From assembly GCA_018292915.2 (NCBI GenBank), contig JACVVK020000005.1, positions 1,397,501 through 1,461,500 on the forward strand: a stretch of DNA of 64,000 nt. The letters run 5' to 3'. Positions 22,275-33,639 of this stretch are shown piece by piece. The translations under genes and the position numbers were made by a program. Source of the stretch: Batillaria attramentaria (taxonomy: Eukaryota; Mollusca; Gastropoda; Batillariidae). Numbering within the stretch: position 1 is the stretch's first letter; every line of letters starts with the position of its first letter. The notes beneath the pieces were generated by a model. The model did no database searches, was not told the origin of the DNA, and worked only from the letters and a program-made list of their open reading frames with translations.

Positions 22275-25200
22275 AACAAACAACAGCAACAGCAGCAGCA
22301 GCAGCAAAACCACGAACGCTGCCAAACCCTCGAACCATTCTCCAACGTTCAGAGGCCCCCAACTTCCCACTGCCGTACCTTGTGACACAGCCTCTTGCAC
22401 CGGAGGAACCGAATCTCACTTCAATCTCAAGTGAGGGGGGTAGAATAATGAAAGTGGAAAGTGTTGACTGATAAAGCATGCATGAGCCCGTTTGTGTGTA
22501 TTGTCACGAACTTCGCAAGTGCCCTGTCCGTCAAGTCAGTTTGCCCGCTAAACCCGTGTCACAACTGAAGCTCGCCGAAGGAGTAGAGTTCAGTTGTTAA
22601 GGGGAGTGGAGACTAGCGTGTGCTCGCAAATCGCTTCTTTTGTGTCGCGTAGATAACAGCCGATAGCAGAGGGGACATTCCATGACACAACACTGGGTCA
22701 GTTCGCAGTGGACTGTCAGTGACCACGAGTGATGTCGGCGAGGTTTGATTCACTGTGAAATCCACGTGAGTTTGGCTTTTGGCTGAGTAAGGCACGGCGT
22801 GTAGTCAGTACACGAGCAAACGGGCGGCTGGGTGCCGTTCTAGTTTCTACCCTTGGCAGTTGGCAATACCCGAATCACTGCCCCGTACCGAAATCGTTCC
22901 TTTGACAACCCTAACCACCCTCCTCGGTCCTCTTGACATCTCCCCTGATTACCGAAGCACAACAGTGTTACCCAGTTCACCAGTACATATCCCCCACCTT
23001 CTCAATCCTCATCCCCTCCCCCCCCAAAAAAAAAAAGTAAATAAAAAAACAACAGCACCCCCCCCCAAAAAAAAACAAAAACAAAAAAACAACAAACAAA
23101 AAAAAAACCCAAAACTAAAACAACCCACAAAAATACCCCAAAACCCATAAAACCAAAGCAAAACAACAACAACAACAACAAAAACACCACCAACAACAAA
23201 CAAACGAAACCAATCAGAACAGAACAAAAACAAAGAGTTTTGAGGGTTTGACGTCCTTTCCCTCCACACCGCATGGGTGATGTTGACACAGAGAGAGAGA
23301 GAGAGAGGCGTATATATACCGAGAACATTATATTTTTCAGCGTGTACTTTGCCCAACTATAGCCAGTATAGGGCCAAAGACCGTAGATAATAAATAGATC
23401 AATAGATAAACAGATAAACAAATACATTCTCCAACTAAACAATGACTACTGCCATCAAACGCCAATCAAGCAATCCAAAGGTTACGTCACAACGAAACAG
23501 CGTAAATTTAAGACATACCACACACACACACACACACAGAGGCAAATTTGGCCAAAATGAGCCGGTCCTTACCCAAAACCATTGCAAAAATTTCCACCTT
23601 ACTGTTAAATGCTGTCTCCCGTAAACTACGACCTGTCAGCGCAAGCCTAACAGCCATTCTTACGTCAACACCCTTCGGGACTTTTGAAAAATTCCCCCCA
23701 CTGAGTTGTCTTCATAAAGGGGACACGACTGTGTTGTGGAGGAGGGACAGTCGAGGGGCCGTGTAATGACAAGTTGATGCCAGGGGCTCAGCAGTAAATC
23801 CTTTGGGATTTTTAACAAATCCCTCGGGATTTTTAGTCGCGTGGGGAGGTGTAAAGGCCGTGTCAATACGGGGATTAAGAAATTAGGAGGTATCTGAGCT
23901 ACTGTAAAGTACTAAGAGTTATTGGCTGATTTTTGGTATCGGGGAAATCGCTGTAGTATCGGTAGTGTACGTGAACCGACGGAGGTTTTCGTCTGCTGCA
24001 AACTCATACGAGCCAGTGCAGCATGGTTACGCTGGGCATGTAAGTATGTAGGCTTTTGTCTGCTGTTTGTGCGCATTTATTTTGAGTGCATGCAGTATTT
24101 CATCTTGACAATCATAGATCTTAATTACGTCTCAGTAAACTTGTTTCAATACAGTGAGGAAAAACCAATATGCACAATCATTTATCTGGAGAATCACGGA
24201 TCTTGATTATGTCTCGGTAAACTTGTTTCAATACAGTGAGGAAAAACCAATATGCACAATCATTTATCTGGAGAATCACGGATCTTGATTATGTCTCGGT
24301 AAACTTGTTTCAATACAGTGAGGAAAAACCAATATGCACAATCATTTATCTGGAGAATCATGGATCTTGATTATGTCTCAGTAAACTTGTTTAAATACAG
24401 TGAGAAAAACCAGCATGCACAATCATTTATCTGGAGAATCATGGATCTTGATTATGTCTCAGTAAACTTGTTTAAACAGTGAGAAAAACCAGTATGCACA
24501 ATCATTTATCTGGAGAATCATGGATCTTGATTATGTCTCAGCAAACTTGTTTAAATACAGCGAGAAAAACCACCATGCTCAATCATTTATTCATTTAAGT
24601 ATTTGAGTAGTAGGTATTTAAGACAGTGAAGGGACACGATGCGCTCCAGAGAACATCAAAGCAAGTGGTAAATCTACAATGCACATTTATTTATTCAGTT
24701 ATTATTTATTTAAGCATATTTATAAACACTAAACACGCACCACAGGAAAAAGGCGTTGAAATGACTATTGACCGCACCAGGAGTTTCAAAACTGTACAGG
24801 TGACTATTCACAAATCCCAGAGGTCGATAACTGTGCCTAAACTGCAAACTGATAGTCGGTTATAGCTTAAGTCTAGAAATGTCGTTACATCATCCCTTTT
24901 CACTGAAGGCCGAGTAACTGTGAGGGGTATCGGGTGATAAGAGCTGAATGCGCCAAGAACCCTTGAAAATTAGTCAAGAGATTTTCAGTCACAATCACAA
25001 GGTGTGGGGGGGGGGGGGGGGGGGTTGGGGGTGAAATTATAAAGAATGGGACCCCAATCAGCAGCAGTGGACGGCCGCCGTTCGTGTGGAAGTAGTTTGA
25101 TAAAGGTCTCTACGCCTGATTGTGTCAAGGACCCAAGACATCTCCCTCTGTTTTGTATAGCAACGGCAGATTGAAAACTGACCAGAGTATGACTAGATAG

Positions 25201-25357
25201 ACCTTTCCGATAGAAACTAAAGTTCTGTTTACAACAGATATATTTCGTTGCACTGGAGGAAATGCAGAGAAACAGTTTGAACATAATCAAGACGAACTTA
25301 TGATATGCTCAATAAAAAAAATTCAATTAAGGCAACCGTGCAAAAGCAGTTCACGCA

Positions 25358-25398
<41 letters not shown>

Positions 25399-26379
25399 CA
25401 GTTGGTGAGCATTTTCTTTTCAAAAGAAACTAAAGTTTTGTTTGTTCTGTTTCTGTCTCCTTCTTATCGAAAGATTCTATGTTCAGTTTACAAGTTTTAC
25501 AGCACAGGCAAGGGAGTGATCGAATTTAAGTAATTGAATAGTCAATAATTATGTCAGATGATAAAAGTTGGAAGTATATCCGGTGCCCCTCTCGACCAAA
25601 CCCCTAAAGAGATTTACACAGGCTGACCTATCGACATGCCATAGTCAACGGTCAATAATTACATGTGCGTTAGCTGATAAAATTTTAAGTATGCCAAGGT
25701 CCTTTGTCTGCCAAACCATTGGAGAGATTTTTCACTTGCAATTACAGCGCCTCGGGTGTCGTATGCTAATTCCCTTGCCTCTCCTTGAACCTAAGTAGAG
25801 ATTTTACAACAATCGCCGACAGAGCATTGTCACATGCTCGTCAGATGAGTAAAATTTCTTTGTCAGCCAAACCCTCGGACAGATTTTCACTTGCAGTTAC
25901 AGGCGTTTTGCAAATTCCCTTTTCTCGCCATTCGTTTTGCTTATTGGCAGGATACAGCAGTGATGAATACATGGCCCTTACTACTACATGTACGCAAAAT
26001 AAATTGTGTCAAGATAACCATCCACATAGTCCCACGAGAGATTGTCACTTGCACTGCACAGTGCCATGCGGGTGTGTGTTCTGCTAATTCCCTCGTTCGC
26101 CTTAAATATCGGCAAGTCACAGTCACTGAATCAGTCAGCGCTCAATACACGTATACACTGACGTCAGATGATAAAACTGGTAATAATTTTAAGCAATCCA
26201 AGGTTCTCGTCAACTTAATCCCATGAGAGATTTTCACTTGCAATTACAGTGCCGCGGAAGGGCAGTCTGCTAAATTCCCTTGTCTCACCTGCAGCGGCGG
26301 CGGCGGCGGCCACGGAGGCGGACGCGCTGTCGACACAGGAGCGGGAAGAGGGGCCCAGATTATTATCCACTTGAATCAT
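15125..26379 (-). CDS. Homeobox transcription factor, class unresolved
   Basis: Coding exons: 26379-26289, 17970-17758, 17144-16984 and 16520-15125. Phases join exactly (G|GA, G|AT, then a clean codon break). The product is about 619 aa if one extra base in the last exon is discounted. The homeodomain spans roughly residues 110-169: RERLSYTRYQLELL in helix 1, QKQLIAKRVGI in helix 2 and REQVKIWFQNRRRK in helix 3. Key residues R5, L16, W48, F49, Q50, N51 and R53 are present; Tyr replaces Phe at 8 and 20. An intron splits it at 46/47, common in PRD and some other classes. An acidic EEDEDE lies N-terminal. After the domain come a Ser/Thr-rich stretch, a basic KSRKEKRKKNK likely nuclear signal, poly-Gly, a His run, and a Pro/Ser-rich end SSSSSSFAQL. 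Q50 plus D56 and the unusual LLNGIYNEVRYPN do not match any class I can name with confidence. Exon 1 is the least certain exon. Confidence 0.85.
16585..16760 (+). mobile_element. RT C-terminal fragment in a homeobox intron
   Basis: The translation contains QYCPAHDALPSQTLPEG and MATGLQI, matching the fragment at 30.95-31.3 kb. It is about 170 bp and lies between homeobox exons 3 and 4 in the opposite orientation to the gene. Confidence 0.65.
17264..17720. repeat. About 120-bp tandem repeat, 3.5 copies, in a homeobox intron
   Basis: Units start at 17264, 17383, 17503 and 17623 with GGGGCATCTAACGGAGACA or a variant. Inside each unit a shorter motif, CTAACTGGGATGCGTC, recurs with changes, so the unit itself grew from a short repeat. 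Confidence 0.88.
18014..18188 (-). mobile_element. SINE-A, full length
   Basis: The complete tRNA-like head lies on the right (GCCACCCCGGCTCC end). The TSD TTGTGCACATTTGG at 18000-18013 and its one-mismatch partner at 18189-18202 delimit it. It sits just upstream of homeobox exon 2, in the 8.3-kb intron. Confidence 0.85.
18203..19205. other. Homeobox intron 1, no features seen
   Basis: Apart from a short (CAA)n run at 18248-18280 it is unique-looking sequence without credible exons. Confidence 0.5.
19206..19298 (+). repeat. (GT)n(GA)n compound microsatellite
   Basis: About 28 GT units pass directly into about 16 GA units. Confidence 0.95.
20002..20145 (-). mobile_element. SINE-A, head truncated
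   Basis: It runs from GGTGGGTGGGTGGGTGTTTA to 'actcacggcccgag' with several substitutions, an older copy. Confidence 0.7.
20397..21705. repeat. About 190-206-bp tandem repeat, four units, split by a SINE
   Basis: Each unit opens CTATGAAGGTGACAATTTCA and contains 'cattttgcagctcttgg', 'cagcttaatgtattctt' and 'acgcttTGTTaaagtgtgg'. Units start near 20397, 20603, 20790 and 21493. The third is interrupted by a SINE-C. Confidence 0.85.
20878..21384 (-). mobile_element. SINE-C, full length, inside a tandem repeat unit
   Basis: The head GTAGTGTAGTGGTTAGC with GGTTCGAATCCC is on the right and the poly(T)/(GTT)n tail on the left. The perfect 13-bp TSD CTTAATGTATTCT is at 20865-20877 and 21385-21397. 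Confidence 0.9.
21795..21963 (-). mobile_element. SINE-A
   Basis: Near-complete copy from GGTGTTTGGGAGTTTAACG to 'ctatcccggctcc', preceded by a G-run. 'ggcca...atatccccagcc' has a short deletion. Confidence 0.75.
21964..22218 (-). mobile_element. Chimera of SINE-A head and SINE-D body
   Basis: 21964-22065 resembles a SINE-A head ('gggattcgaactcatgaccc'). From 'catcgggggtttctcttcgg' to the end it matches SINE-D at 62.3-62.5 kb ('ataggtattgggtggcgctg', 'aataaagtagt'). The switch falls in the tRNA-derived part. Confidence 0.55.
22222..22310. repeat. (CA)n, (CAG)n simple repeats
   Basis: About 25 CA units with one break, then CAACAG and CAGCAG units. Confidence 0.9.
23015..23240. repeat. A/C-rich low-complexity tract
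   Basis: Runs of CAAAAACAAACAACAAC with C-runs. The long open frames across it are compositional. Confidence 0.9.
24110..24592. repeat. 82-bp tandem repeat, about six units
   Basis: The unit carries GGATCTTGATTATGTCTC, 'gtaaacttgtttcaatacag' and 'catttatctggagaatca'. Successive units are 82 bp apart, and neighbouring units differ by a few bases. It lies in the long homeobox intron. Confidence 0.9.
24600..26288. other. Homeobox intron 1, 3'-proximal part
   Basis: It holds a G-run at 25003-25023, a (GA)n at 25363-25394, and two or three loosely repeated blocks around 'gagattttcacttgcaatta' (25720, 25880, 26040, 26225), which suggests an old diverged tandem duplication. No exon seen. Confidence 0.5.
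26289..26379 (-). CDS. Homeobox gene coding exon 1
   Basis: It encodes MIQVDNNLGPSSRSC followed by an Ala run and ends GCTGCAG|GTGAGA in phase 1, which fits the exon starting GA TCG at 17970. An in-frame TGA lies about 35 bp upstream of the ATG, supporting the start or marking an intron edge. A TTTAG just before could be an acceptor, in which case translation starts further upstream. Confidence 0.6.
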
Positions 26380-27435
26380 GCCAGGAGTAGGTGGGCTAAA
26401 CACGCCGTCACGTCACGGAAACACAGAGCCAGCGCGCGTATAGTAGTAGAGTCCCTGTACACATTCACTCACGCACAAGTCTCCTTGGGCCCAGTCATTC
26501 AGATTGATGCTGCCGCGGCTCCCTCTCTCAGCGTCTGGCAAATTGCACTTGGGGTCTGCCGCACGTCCCTCCGGAGTTTGGGTCTCAGTGACCGTCCTCC
26601 CCTCCCCCCTTCTTACCCACCTTGATCAGTCAGTCGTAGGACTGTACAAAGTAGGAGTAGCCTACTAGCACAGACCAAGAGCCTAGAGGGGAAGGGTGGG
26701 GTGGGGGTGGAAGGTAGATCCATACAAGCGCCAGTTAGTACATTGCTACTCTTAGTGTAAGGTATTTTCAGACCCTTCCCCCCTCCCCCTCCTACGCCCC
26801 GCCTTCCCTCCCTCCTTCCCCCTTCCTCCCCCCTCCCCCTCCCCCCGCTCCAGCGCGTACCTGTGTCACGCCGCCTTCCTTTCCTCGCGGGACGCGCTCA
26901 GGTATGGTGGGTGGCGCTGGCCGTGTCCGTGGACCCCCGACTGACCAGTCGCTGACCAGCTCCCGGCGCGACACGCAGGACACGATGGGTGTGGTGGGGG
27001 TGGAAGGGATTGACGGGGTATTGCCGTGATGGAGGCCCACCTGAGTGCCACTGACTTTCCCAGTATGTTGGCTTACCCGTGTAGGCAAATCCTTCTCACG
27101 GTGGATAAGCTGTCATCGCCTTCGCTACCCTGTTTTAATGGACCTCACTCCCCCTACCCGCGGGTCTCATGACCCCCAGCTGTCTCGGTCAGGCTTTTCT
27201 TTTGAAATTCAAGAGGCGAAAAGCCTGTCAAGTACAAACAATTGCGAAATCAGTCGCCTTTCCGGAGCCTCATAATTTCCTAGACATCTTCAGACCTTCC
27301 TAGAAGTTCAGGTGACGTTTAGCAACTTGCCTGTTGCCGAGAAACAATATTTCCCCGGTATTTCCCTTTTCTTTTTCCCAGGCACATCAAGGTGTGTGTT
27401 TCTTCTTTTTCTTGCTTGAACATAGCCACTTCCCT
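26380..27435. other. GC-rich 5' region of the homeobox gene
   Basis: C-rich and CpG-containing sequence upstream of coding exon 1, with a possible 5' exon ending CACAG|GTACGC near 26874 on the minus strand. Its reading phase does not fit exon 1, so if real it is untranslated. No clear promoter motif. Confidence 0.35.
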
Positions 27436-27671
27436 CCCTTCTCGTATGTGGTGGAAAAGGACGTTAAACCCCCATTTTTTTGCGTTCAAGACAGGTTAAG
27501 ACTAACTCGCCTGTCACATACGTACAAACAAAATCTTTCGTTTTTCATTCGCGAAACCAGTCGTTTCTTTAATTAAAAATCCCCGTTTGTGATTTCTCAG
27601 CCACCTAAACACCCAGCTTTAAGCTTTTCTGATTTTCAGTCTGAATGTGCCTGTTACATGTTATGTATGAC

Positions 27672-27845
27672 TCGGGAAGCCGGGATAGCCAAATTGTAGA
27701 GCGTCGGACTATCAATGCTCGGGTCGTGAGTTTGAGTCCCTGCTGGAGCCAAATATTTGTGCTGGCCTTTTCCGCGTTGTCCCGTCTTTGATATCACCCA
27801 TATGTGGTGGAAAAAGACGTTTAACTCCCCCAAACCCACCCCACC
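27672..27845 (+). mobile_element. SINE-A
   Basis: Full-length layout with head CCGGGATAGCCAAATTGTAG and tail 'gtggtggaaaaagacgtttaa', more diverged than the copy at 4010. Confidence 0.8.
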
Positions 27846-27929
27846 CATCCGTATGTATGTCTGAGCTGTTACCTGCAAACAAAATCTTTCGTTTTGCTTT
27901 GTCTCTGGCGAAGTCAGTCGCTTCCCCCA

Positions 27930-28118
27930 GCGGGTGGGTGGGGTGTGGGTAAGTGGGTGTTTGGGGGTTTAACGTCCTTTTCCACCACATACGGGTGATA
28001 TCAAAGACGGGGCAACGATGAAAAAGCCAGCACAAATATTTGGCCCCAGCCGGGATGCGAATTCACGACCCGAGCATTAGAAGTCCAGCGCTCTACCATT
28101 CGGCCACCCTGGCTCCCC
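27930..28118 (-). mobile_element. SINE-A
   Basis: Full-length reverse copy ending 'cattcggccaccctggctcc'. It forms part of a head-to-head cluster with the neighbours at 27672 and 28130. Confidence 0.82.
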
Positions 28119-28129
28119 TCTTCCCCCAG

Positions 28130-28210
28130 CAGGGATGGCCGAATGGTAGAGCGTTGGACTTTAATTATGTGGTGGAAAAGGACGTTGAACCGCCAACCCA
28201 CCCCGCTCCC
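28130..28210 (+). mobile_element. SINE-A with internal deletion
   Basis: The A-box part GGCCGAATGGTAGAGCGTTG joins directly to the tail 'atgtggtggaaaaggacgtt'. The middle of about 85 bp is missing. Confidence 0.75.
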
Positions 28211-28922
28211 CCCCCCCCCCCCCCAACCACGTCTTGTGATTACCCAGCCTCCCAGACACCCATCCGTCTTCAGGCTTTTCTTACCCCAACTACAAACAAT
28301 TTCATTTGGTGTTGTCTTTTGCTGAGCCAGTCTCTCTTCCCAAGCCCTTCTCGTGATTCCCCTCGCCACCTAGACACCACAGCCCCTCCCTGGAAATCTA
28401 AAGTGGACAATAACTCGTTACGGCTGACTGCCTCTTCCTTGTGTGCTTCTTAATGCGAAGGCGCCTCTCACACACCTTCGCTAAAGTCACTGGCTAAGTA
28501 CATAAGCCCCCATTGCATGGATGTCAACACGTTTTCGTGTTAACCCCATCGAGGTGTTTGTCAGCGTATCAGCACCTGACAAGTGATGAACTGAGACGAA
28601 GACTGACTGAGGCACGTCGACTGCAAGTCTGTTCGCCCGGAAAGGCCCAGGAAAACTTTTCGCTAGAATATCACCAGTGTAAAACAAAGGAGTTCACAGG
28701 ATTGCGTGAGACCGTGACACTGTACCACCACTGATTGTACGTTTCTGTTGGTTTCCGCGTTCAAGACTTTTTACTGTAAATGTCTAGAATTTTTTTTTTG
28801 TAGTCTGCTAACGAAGGAAATGTAGTTATGGCGATGATAATATTACTTAAGGGGAGGGGGTGTAGTAGGTAATGTATCACTCCGAGGCTCACACACACAC
28901 ACACACGCCCACAGAGAGAGAG

Positions 28923-28953
<31 letters not shown>

Positions 28954-29540
28954 CAAACACACACTTAAATAGAGAGGGGGTAATATCAACATGTGCAAAG
29001 TCTCCCGTCTCGATCGCTCCCTCCTCCCCCTCCCCCTTCCGAGTCCCCCACCTCCCGACTAATTCTTTGTCTGAGAAACTGTACAGTTACAAAACACTGA
29101 GCTTAAGGCTAGACAGACTATGTTGAGTTGATGTTTATCAGGCGCCCCAACACTGACTGGCAACAGTGACGAATCTCCGACAAACAGTGAAAGAGTTATG
29201 AAATCAGCAAGATGTCGATCATCGGTCAGTTTCACTAGGACACAGCTTTGGGTCTGAACTGACTGGACGTATGTATGTGGCCTCGGTACCTGTCATCATC
29301 ATCATTAGCTTGCTTTACGTCCTATGGCTTTTGGCCCTTAAGGACAAGTTGTTCCTGGCGTGTGACTTTGGCTGCTCGGTACCTGTAGTGAGTTGACATG
29401 TTTTGTACAACTCACTGGACTTGTTCGCCTCCACCCCTGGGGCGAGGGGACAAGGAATCTTGACCACCTCTCTCTCTCTCTCCCTCTCTCAGAGTGAAAC
29501 ACTGACACACACACACACACACACAGAGGCAGACGAAGCA

Positions 29541-29585
<45 letters not shown>

Positions 29586-29980
29586 GGCCGAGCCCCACAG
29601 ACTGAGAGCGGAGTGAGTTCGCCTCAGTCGCCGGCCGACGAAGTTCATTCGAGCGAATCCGCGCGCAGTAAATACCGCCTCACGCTACAATGCGGATAGG
29701 AAAACTTTCCCCTCGTTAATGACTTAACTGGTCTCAGGCCCCTTTGTGTTCACCTGGGGCGGATTAGGGTGGACAAAGGGCACCATGGGCTCAACTGACG
29801 GGCCAAGCCAGCCAAAAAGGCCGTTAACGCATTTGGCAAATCCCCTCACAATCACTCGTTGCGCTGGTTTGTACAGGCTGGCTGTGGCAAACACAATCTT
29901 GAGGCTTACGCGGTAAGGGCTCACGTCCACCACGCTGACCAGTGACCAGTATATATACACGGGGGTGTATGTCAGTGTGG
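28211..29980. other. No gene supported
   Basis: It contains (CA)n at 28890-28966 and mixed (TC)n/(CA)n at 29470-29585. Otherwise nothing recognisable. Confidence 0.5.
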
Positions 29981-30569
29981 ATGGAAGTGTTTCCGGTGTT
30001 ACCCAGGCTGCGTACGCTATTATATTCCTCTTACACATAAGGTTGCAGATGACACCCTAGAAATGCTTTAAAATTCACCAAAAAAAAAAAAATCACAAAA
30101 ATCAGGCAGCCATAGACTCATGTGTAGAGTAAATTTCAACAAATTCCAATATTCCGTTTTTATGGCAATGTTGGCAGCGACCACATACCCCCTCATTCCA
30201 CGGTCGTCTGCTGGCTCCTCAGTGTGCCAGCCGCGCATGAATACAAATAGTCCACAAGCCAGCCTCATCAGTTTTCCCCTAATTTTACTATTACCTGGCA
30301 CGAAACTTGTTTACAAAGCCAACAAAAAGCACCAGATTGCCATTTTGTACTCTGCACACAAATTTTAAAAGGGGCAAAGATTTTCTACTATAGTTAGCGT
30401 AGTTCTTACTTCATCACCCGGAAGCTATTACTGGTCTGTAACCTAAGTGTTTCCGGTGTTACCCAGACGGGAGCATCCGAGGGCCGGGAAGCTACCAACA
30501 GTTGTATACTGATATCGATTGTACTGTATCTCTACCAAAAGTCGTATATATCGTTTGTACTGTATCCTT

Positions 30570-30941
30570 CAGGCTGGGGAATTATCAGTCACTTGGCAAT
30601 TTTCAACCAAATTTCCTATCCTTTCAGCAAAAAACATCTAAGTTTCTGCCAAAGAAAGGGAAGGAGGAAAAAATGGTTTCACACACAGTAATGATACATG
30701 CAATGCCATGCAGCACAGTCTAACTTCATTTTTGAAGACTTCCTTATCAGTATCAAGGCAGTATTTTACTTTTCGGTGCCAGGAGAGGCAACTAAATGTG
30801 TTTAAAAATGCTAAACTTTTTTTTCTCAAGTAGGGCAATGCCCCTGTGTTTCCCCAGCAGGACGCTGCCTCTGCACCCCAGCCAAGGTTTCAGTCTTTTT
30901 TTTTCTTGTTTTTTTTTTTCTCTCAGTAATGCCCCAGCCTG
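30570..30941. mobile_element. MITE-2 copy, complete
   Basis: Ends CAGGCTGGGGAATTA...GTAATGCCCCAGCCTG. The 6-bp TSD ATCCTT is at 30564-30569 and 30942-30947. No coding capacity. Confidence 0.88.
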
Positions 30942-30947
30942 ATCCTT

Positions 30948-31340
30948 CTACGTCTTTTTTTTTTTTTCTGCGGTCAATTTGACTGGTTGCGTCAGATCTG
31001 CAGCCCGGTCGCCATGAGGCGGAATCGCACGGCCTTGTCCAGGCCATGACGGCCGCTAACCAAGAGCTGCACCTGTAGTTCTGCGCCCTCTGGCCAGGTT
31101 TGACGTCGTAGAGCATCATGGGCAGGACAGTACTGAAGGATGTGTTCTGGGGTTTGGGATCCAGTGCCACATGGACATTCATCAGTGTGGGCAATCTTGA
31201 GTGGGTTGAGGTGGCTCAGTAGTCTGCAGTGGCCAGTCCTCAGTCTGAAGAGGATCGTCTGCTGGTGCCTCTGGACTCGGAGCTGGTGGATTGGGTCAAC
31301 ACCACTGTATCAGTGTATCCGAATTCCTAGACGCCTTCTT
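30948..31340 (-). mobile_element. Non-LTR retrotransposon RT C-terminal fragment
   Basis: The minus-strand translation includes LFRLRTGHCRLLSHLNPLK, TDECPCGTG, EHILQYCPAHDALR and LMATGLQI, the zinc-knuckle-like C-terminal tail of LINE-type RT proteins. It is a short 3' remnant. Confidence 0.78.
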
Positions 31341-31861
31341 TGACGCCTGGGCGCCTTCTGTTCAATTCTCCGTTTCTATCATCATTATTGCTCCCCCCCC
31401 CCCCCCCCTTAGCGTTTTTAATAATTCTTTTCGGTTGTTCCCAATCACTCCTGTGGAACACATCAGTTTCATGATAGGATGATTGCTCCTACCAGAGAAG
31501 ACTGACACACATAAAATGTACGCCTTTGCTCTCCCGTAAAATCATAATTATGTCTGAATATGAGCCTGCACACGTCTTAGCATTGTAGTGCAGCGTTAGT
31601 CAATGTCGTATCTGGTTTCCAAACAGTAGCACCGAGTGTTTCCATTTTCAAAATTTGAGTAGCTCCGCGTGTTTCCGACGGACTTGGGTTTGTCGACGTG
31701 AAAGAAAGGCACGGTTTGTCAGCCAGACAACGACTGTGACGAATGCATTTCTAATTTACTACACACTGCGAAGATGTGCGCAGGTCAAAGAACACAAATG
31801 CACGAGGTCTCAAAATGCCTATTATATATATATATATATTCCTTACTAGCCTCAGGCATCA

Positions 31862-32125
31862 CTTACTTACTTACTTAGGCCCTTGGCTCCACGTGGAGCA
31901 TAGGCCATCGACAACCCTTCGCCATCGCACTCTGTTCTGGGCTAGTCTTGCCACTCCAGTCCAGTTGGTCCCCTGCTTACATAGCTCTGCCTCAGTGTCC
32001 CGCCTCCAGCTGTTGCGAGGCCGGCCTCTCTTCCTTTTCCCCTGCGGGTTCCATGTCAGGGCTTGGCGTGTGGTGCTGGATGCTGGCTTCCTGAGGGTGT
32101 GTCCAATCCAGCGCAGGCATCACAG
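31862..32125 (-). mobile_element. Non-LTR retrotransposon 3' end
   Basis: Reverse copy of the 7061-7432 family. The tail (ACTT)n is at 31862-31876 and the piece WTHPQEASIQHH is visible out of frame. It is 5'-truncated after about 250 bp. Confidence 0.8.
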
Positions 32126-32129
32126 TTAC

Positions 32130-32702
32130 CGCTAATAATGCTTCAATCTGGAAACAAAAATTACCATGCACAGACCATTCAAGGGCACGCACCTGACAGG
32201 AGTTTATATATATAAAAAATTTAATGTCTTTAGGCCTTATTGGAGTAATGCTAGTCTACTTTCTGTTTAGGCCAGAAAGCCGCTTTAACCAACACCGCTC
32301 ACGTCGCCTTTGCCACTCTTCTTCGCAACAGGTCCCAGCTTCACTGGCAGCTTGCCTCTTGTTGCGCCCCCATGGCATACACCTTGGCTACATAATTTAA
32401 AAAAAAAATCACGAAAATCACGCATTTCATGACAAAAAAAAAGGATTACAAACTAGCACACTCGCCAAACAGGGTTCTCCAAATAAACACCAAACGCTCA
32501 ATTTGTGTCCTTACGCCTGCATGCTCATATTTGGTTTAAACAGGTTTATCAGTTGCAACACTGACAAGTCGTTCCAGTAAACAGATAATGAGCATAAACA
32601 AGCGGCACCGCTTATGTTAATGCTCAATGGGAGAAGTACATATTGACAGCATTGAAATGGCATACTAGACTGGTAAGTAATTATGATAGATTTAAACTAC
32701 AG

Positions 32703-32755
<53 letters not shown>

Positions 32756-33639
32756 TCTATGTGCACTCACAACAACGAAAAACAAAACAAAAAAAAAACA
32801 AACAAACTAAAAAAAAACACCCCAAAAAACGAACAAAAAACAACAACAACAACAACAACAAAAAACCCACTCCACTGGGTTGCGCTAAACTCTGTCAAGG
32901 AAGAAACATGTTACTAAAAACAAAAACAGAAAACCTAAAAACGTGCTGCACGTGCTCATATTTCAAACATACAGTTCTACGTGAGAGCAATTGTGATAGG
33001 AACTTCAAAGACGGAGTAGCACCGGAAACGCTCACGTCCAGTTTGACTGCACCCCGTAGAGATTTACCCCACCACCCCCCCCCCCCCCCTTCTTCCACGC
33101 TGACCAGCGTGCAGTAGAGATAGGTCCTATCAGGAGAGTAATTCCACTTTCAACACTATCTACGCGGACACCGATGTCCTACAAGGTCTCCATGGTGAAC
33201 GATAAAGTCCACAGCAATTTTTCACAAACCACCATGAGAATTTCCCCTCTCAGTCCTTTCCTCCCCCAGCCAAGCAACACAACCTGTCGTTTCGTTTTGA
33301 GTTAGCTGAAGTTGATGGCTTCGCTTATTAATAACTGGGTAACCGATCTCCGGGGCTTAATGGCCATTTGCAGAGTATGTATGATCAGCATTATTCGATC
33401 GCGCTGCCTGGGAGATCTGTGACCCCCTCCTTCAGCGATTTTCCAATCTACGCTAAGTAGAGGGGAGGGGAAGCGAGTGCTTCATTGGCTTCTTACCTTG
33501 CTTGTTTAAGCTGTGTTCTGCTACCGTCAGCGGAAGTGTTTCCCCAATAGCTATTATAAACTTTAGAAGCACAAGCAACGACTTTGGCTTCATTTTAACT
33601 GGGTTTCGTTGTGCGAACTGAATAGATTCATTCTAATAC
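32130..33639. other. No gene supported
   Basis: It has a (GA)n run of about 25 units at 32704-32753 and an A/C-rich tract at 32770-32870. No exon pattern recognised. Confidence 0.5.

Noticed and set aside
24110..24592. CRISPR-like array
   Set aside because: The 82-bp units are contiguous with no unique spacers, and the genome is eukaryotic.
26874..27088. Additional N-terminal coding exon of the homeobox gene
   Set aside because: It is open with a donor CACAG|GTACGC, but its phase does not fit the next exon and the first codon is not ATG.
30948..31340. An intact reverse transcriptase gene
   Set aside because: Only the C-terminal tail is present; no catalytic YXDD region or endonuclease was found.
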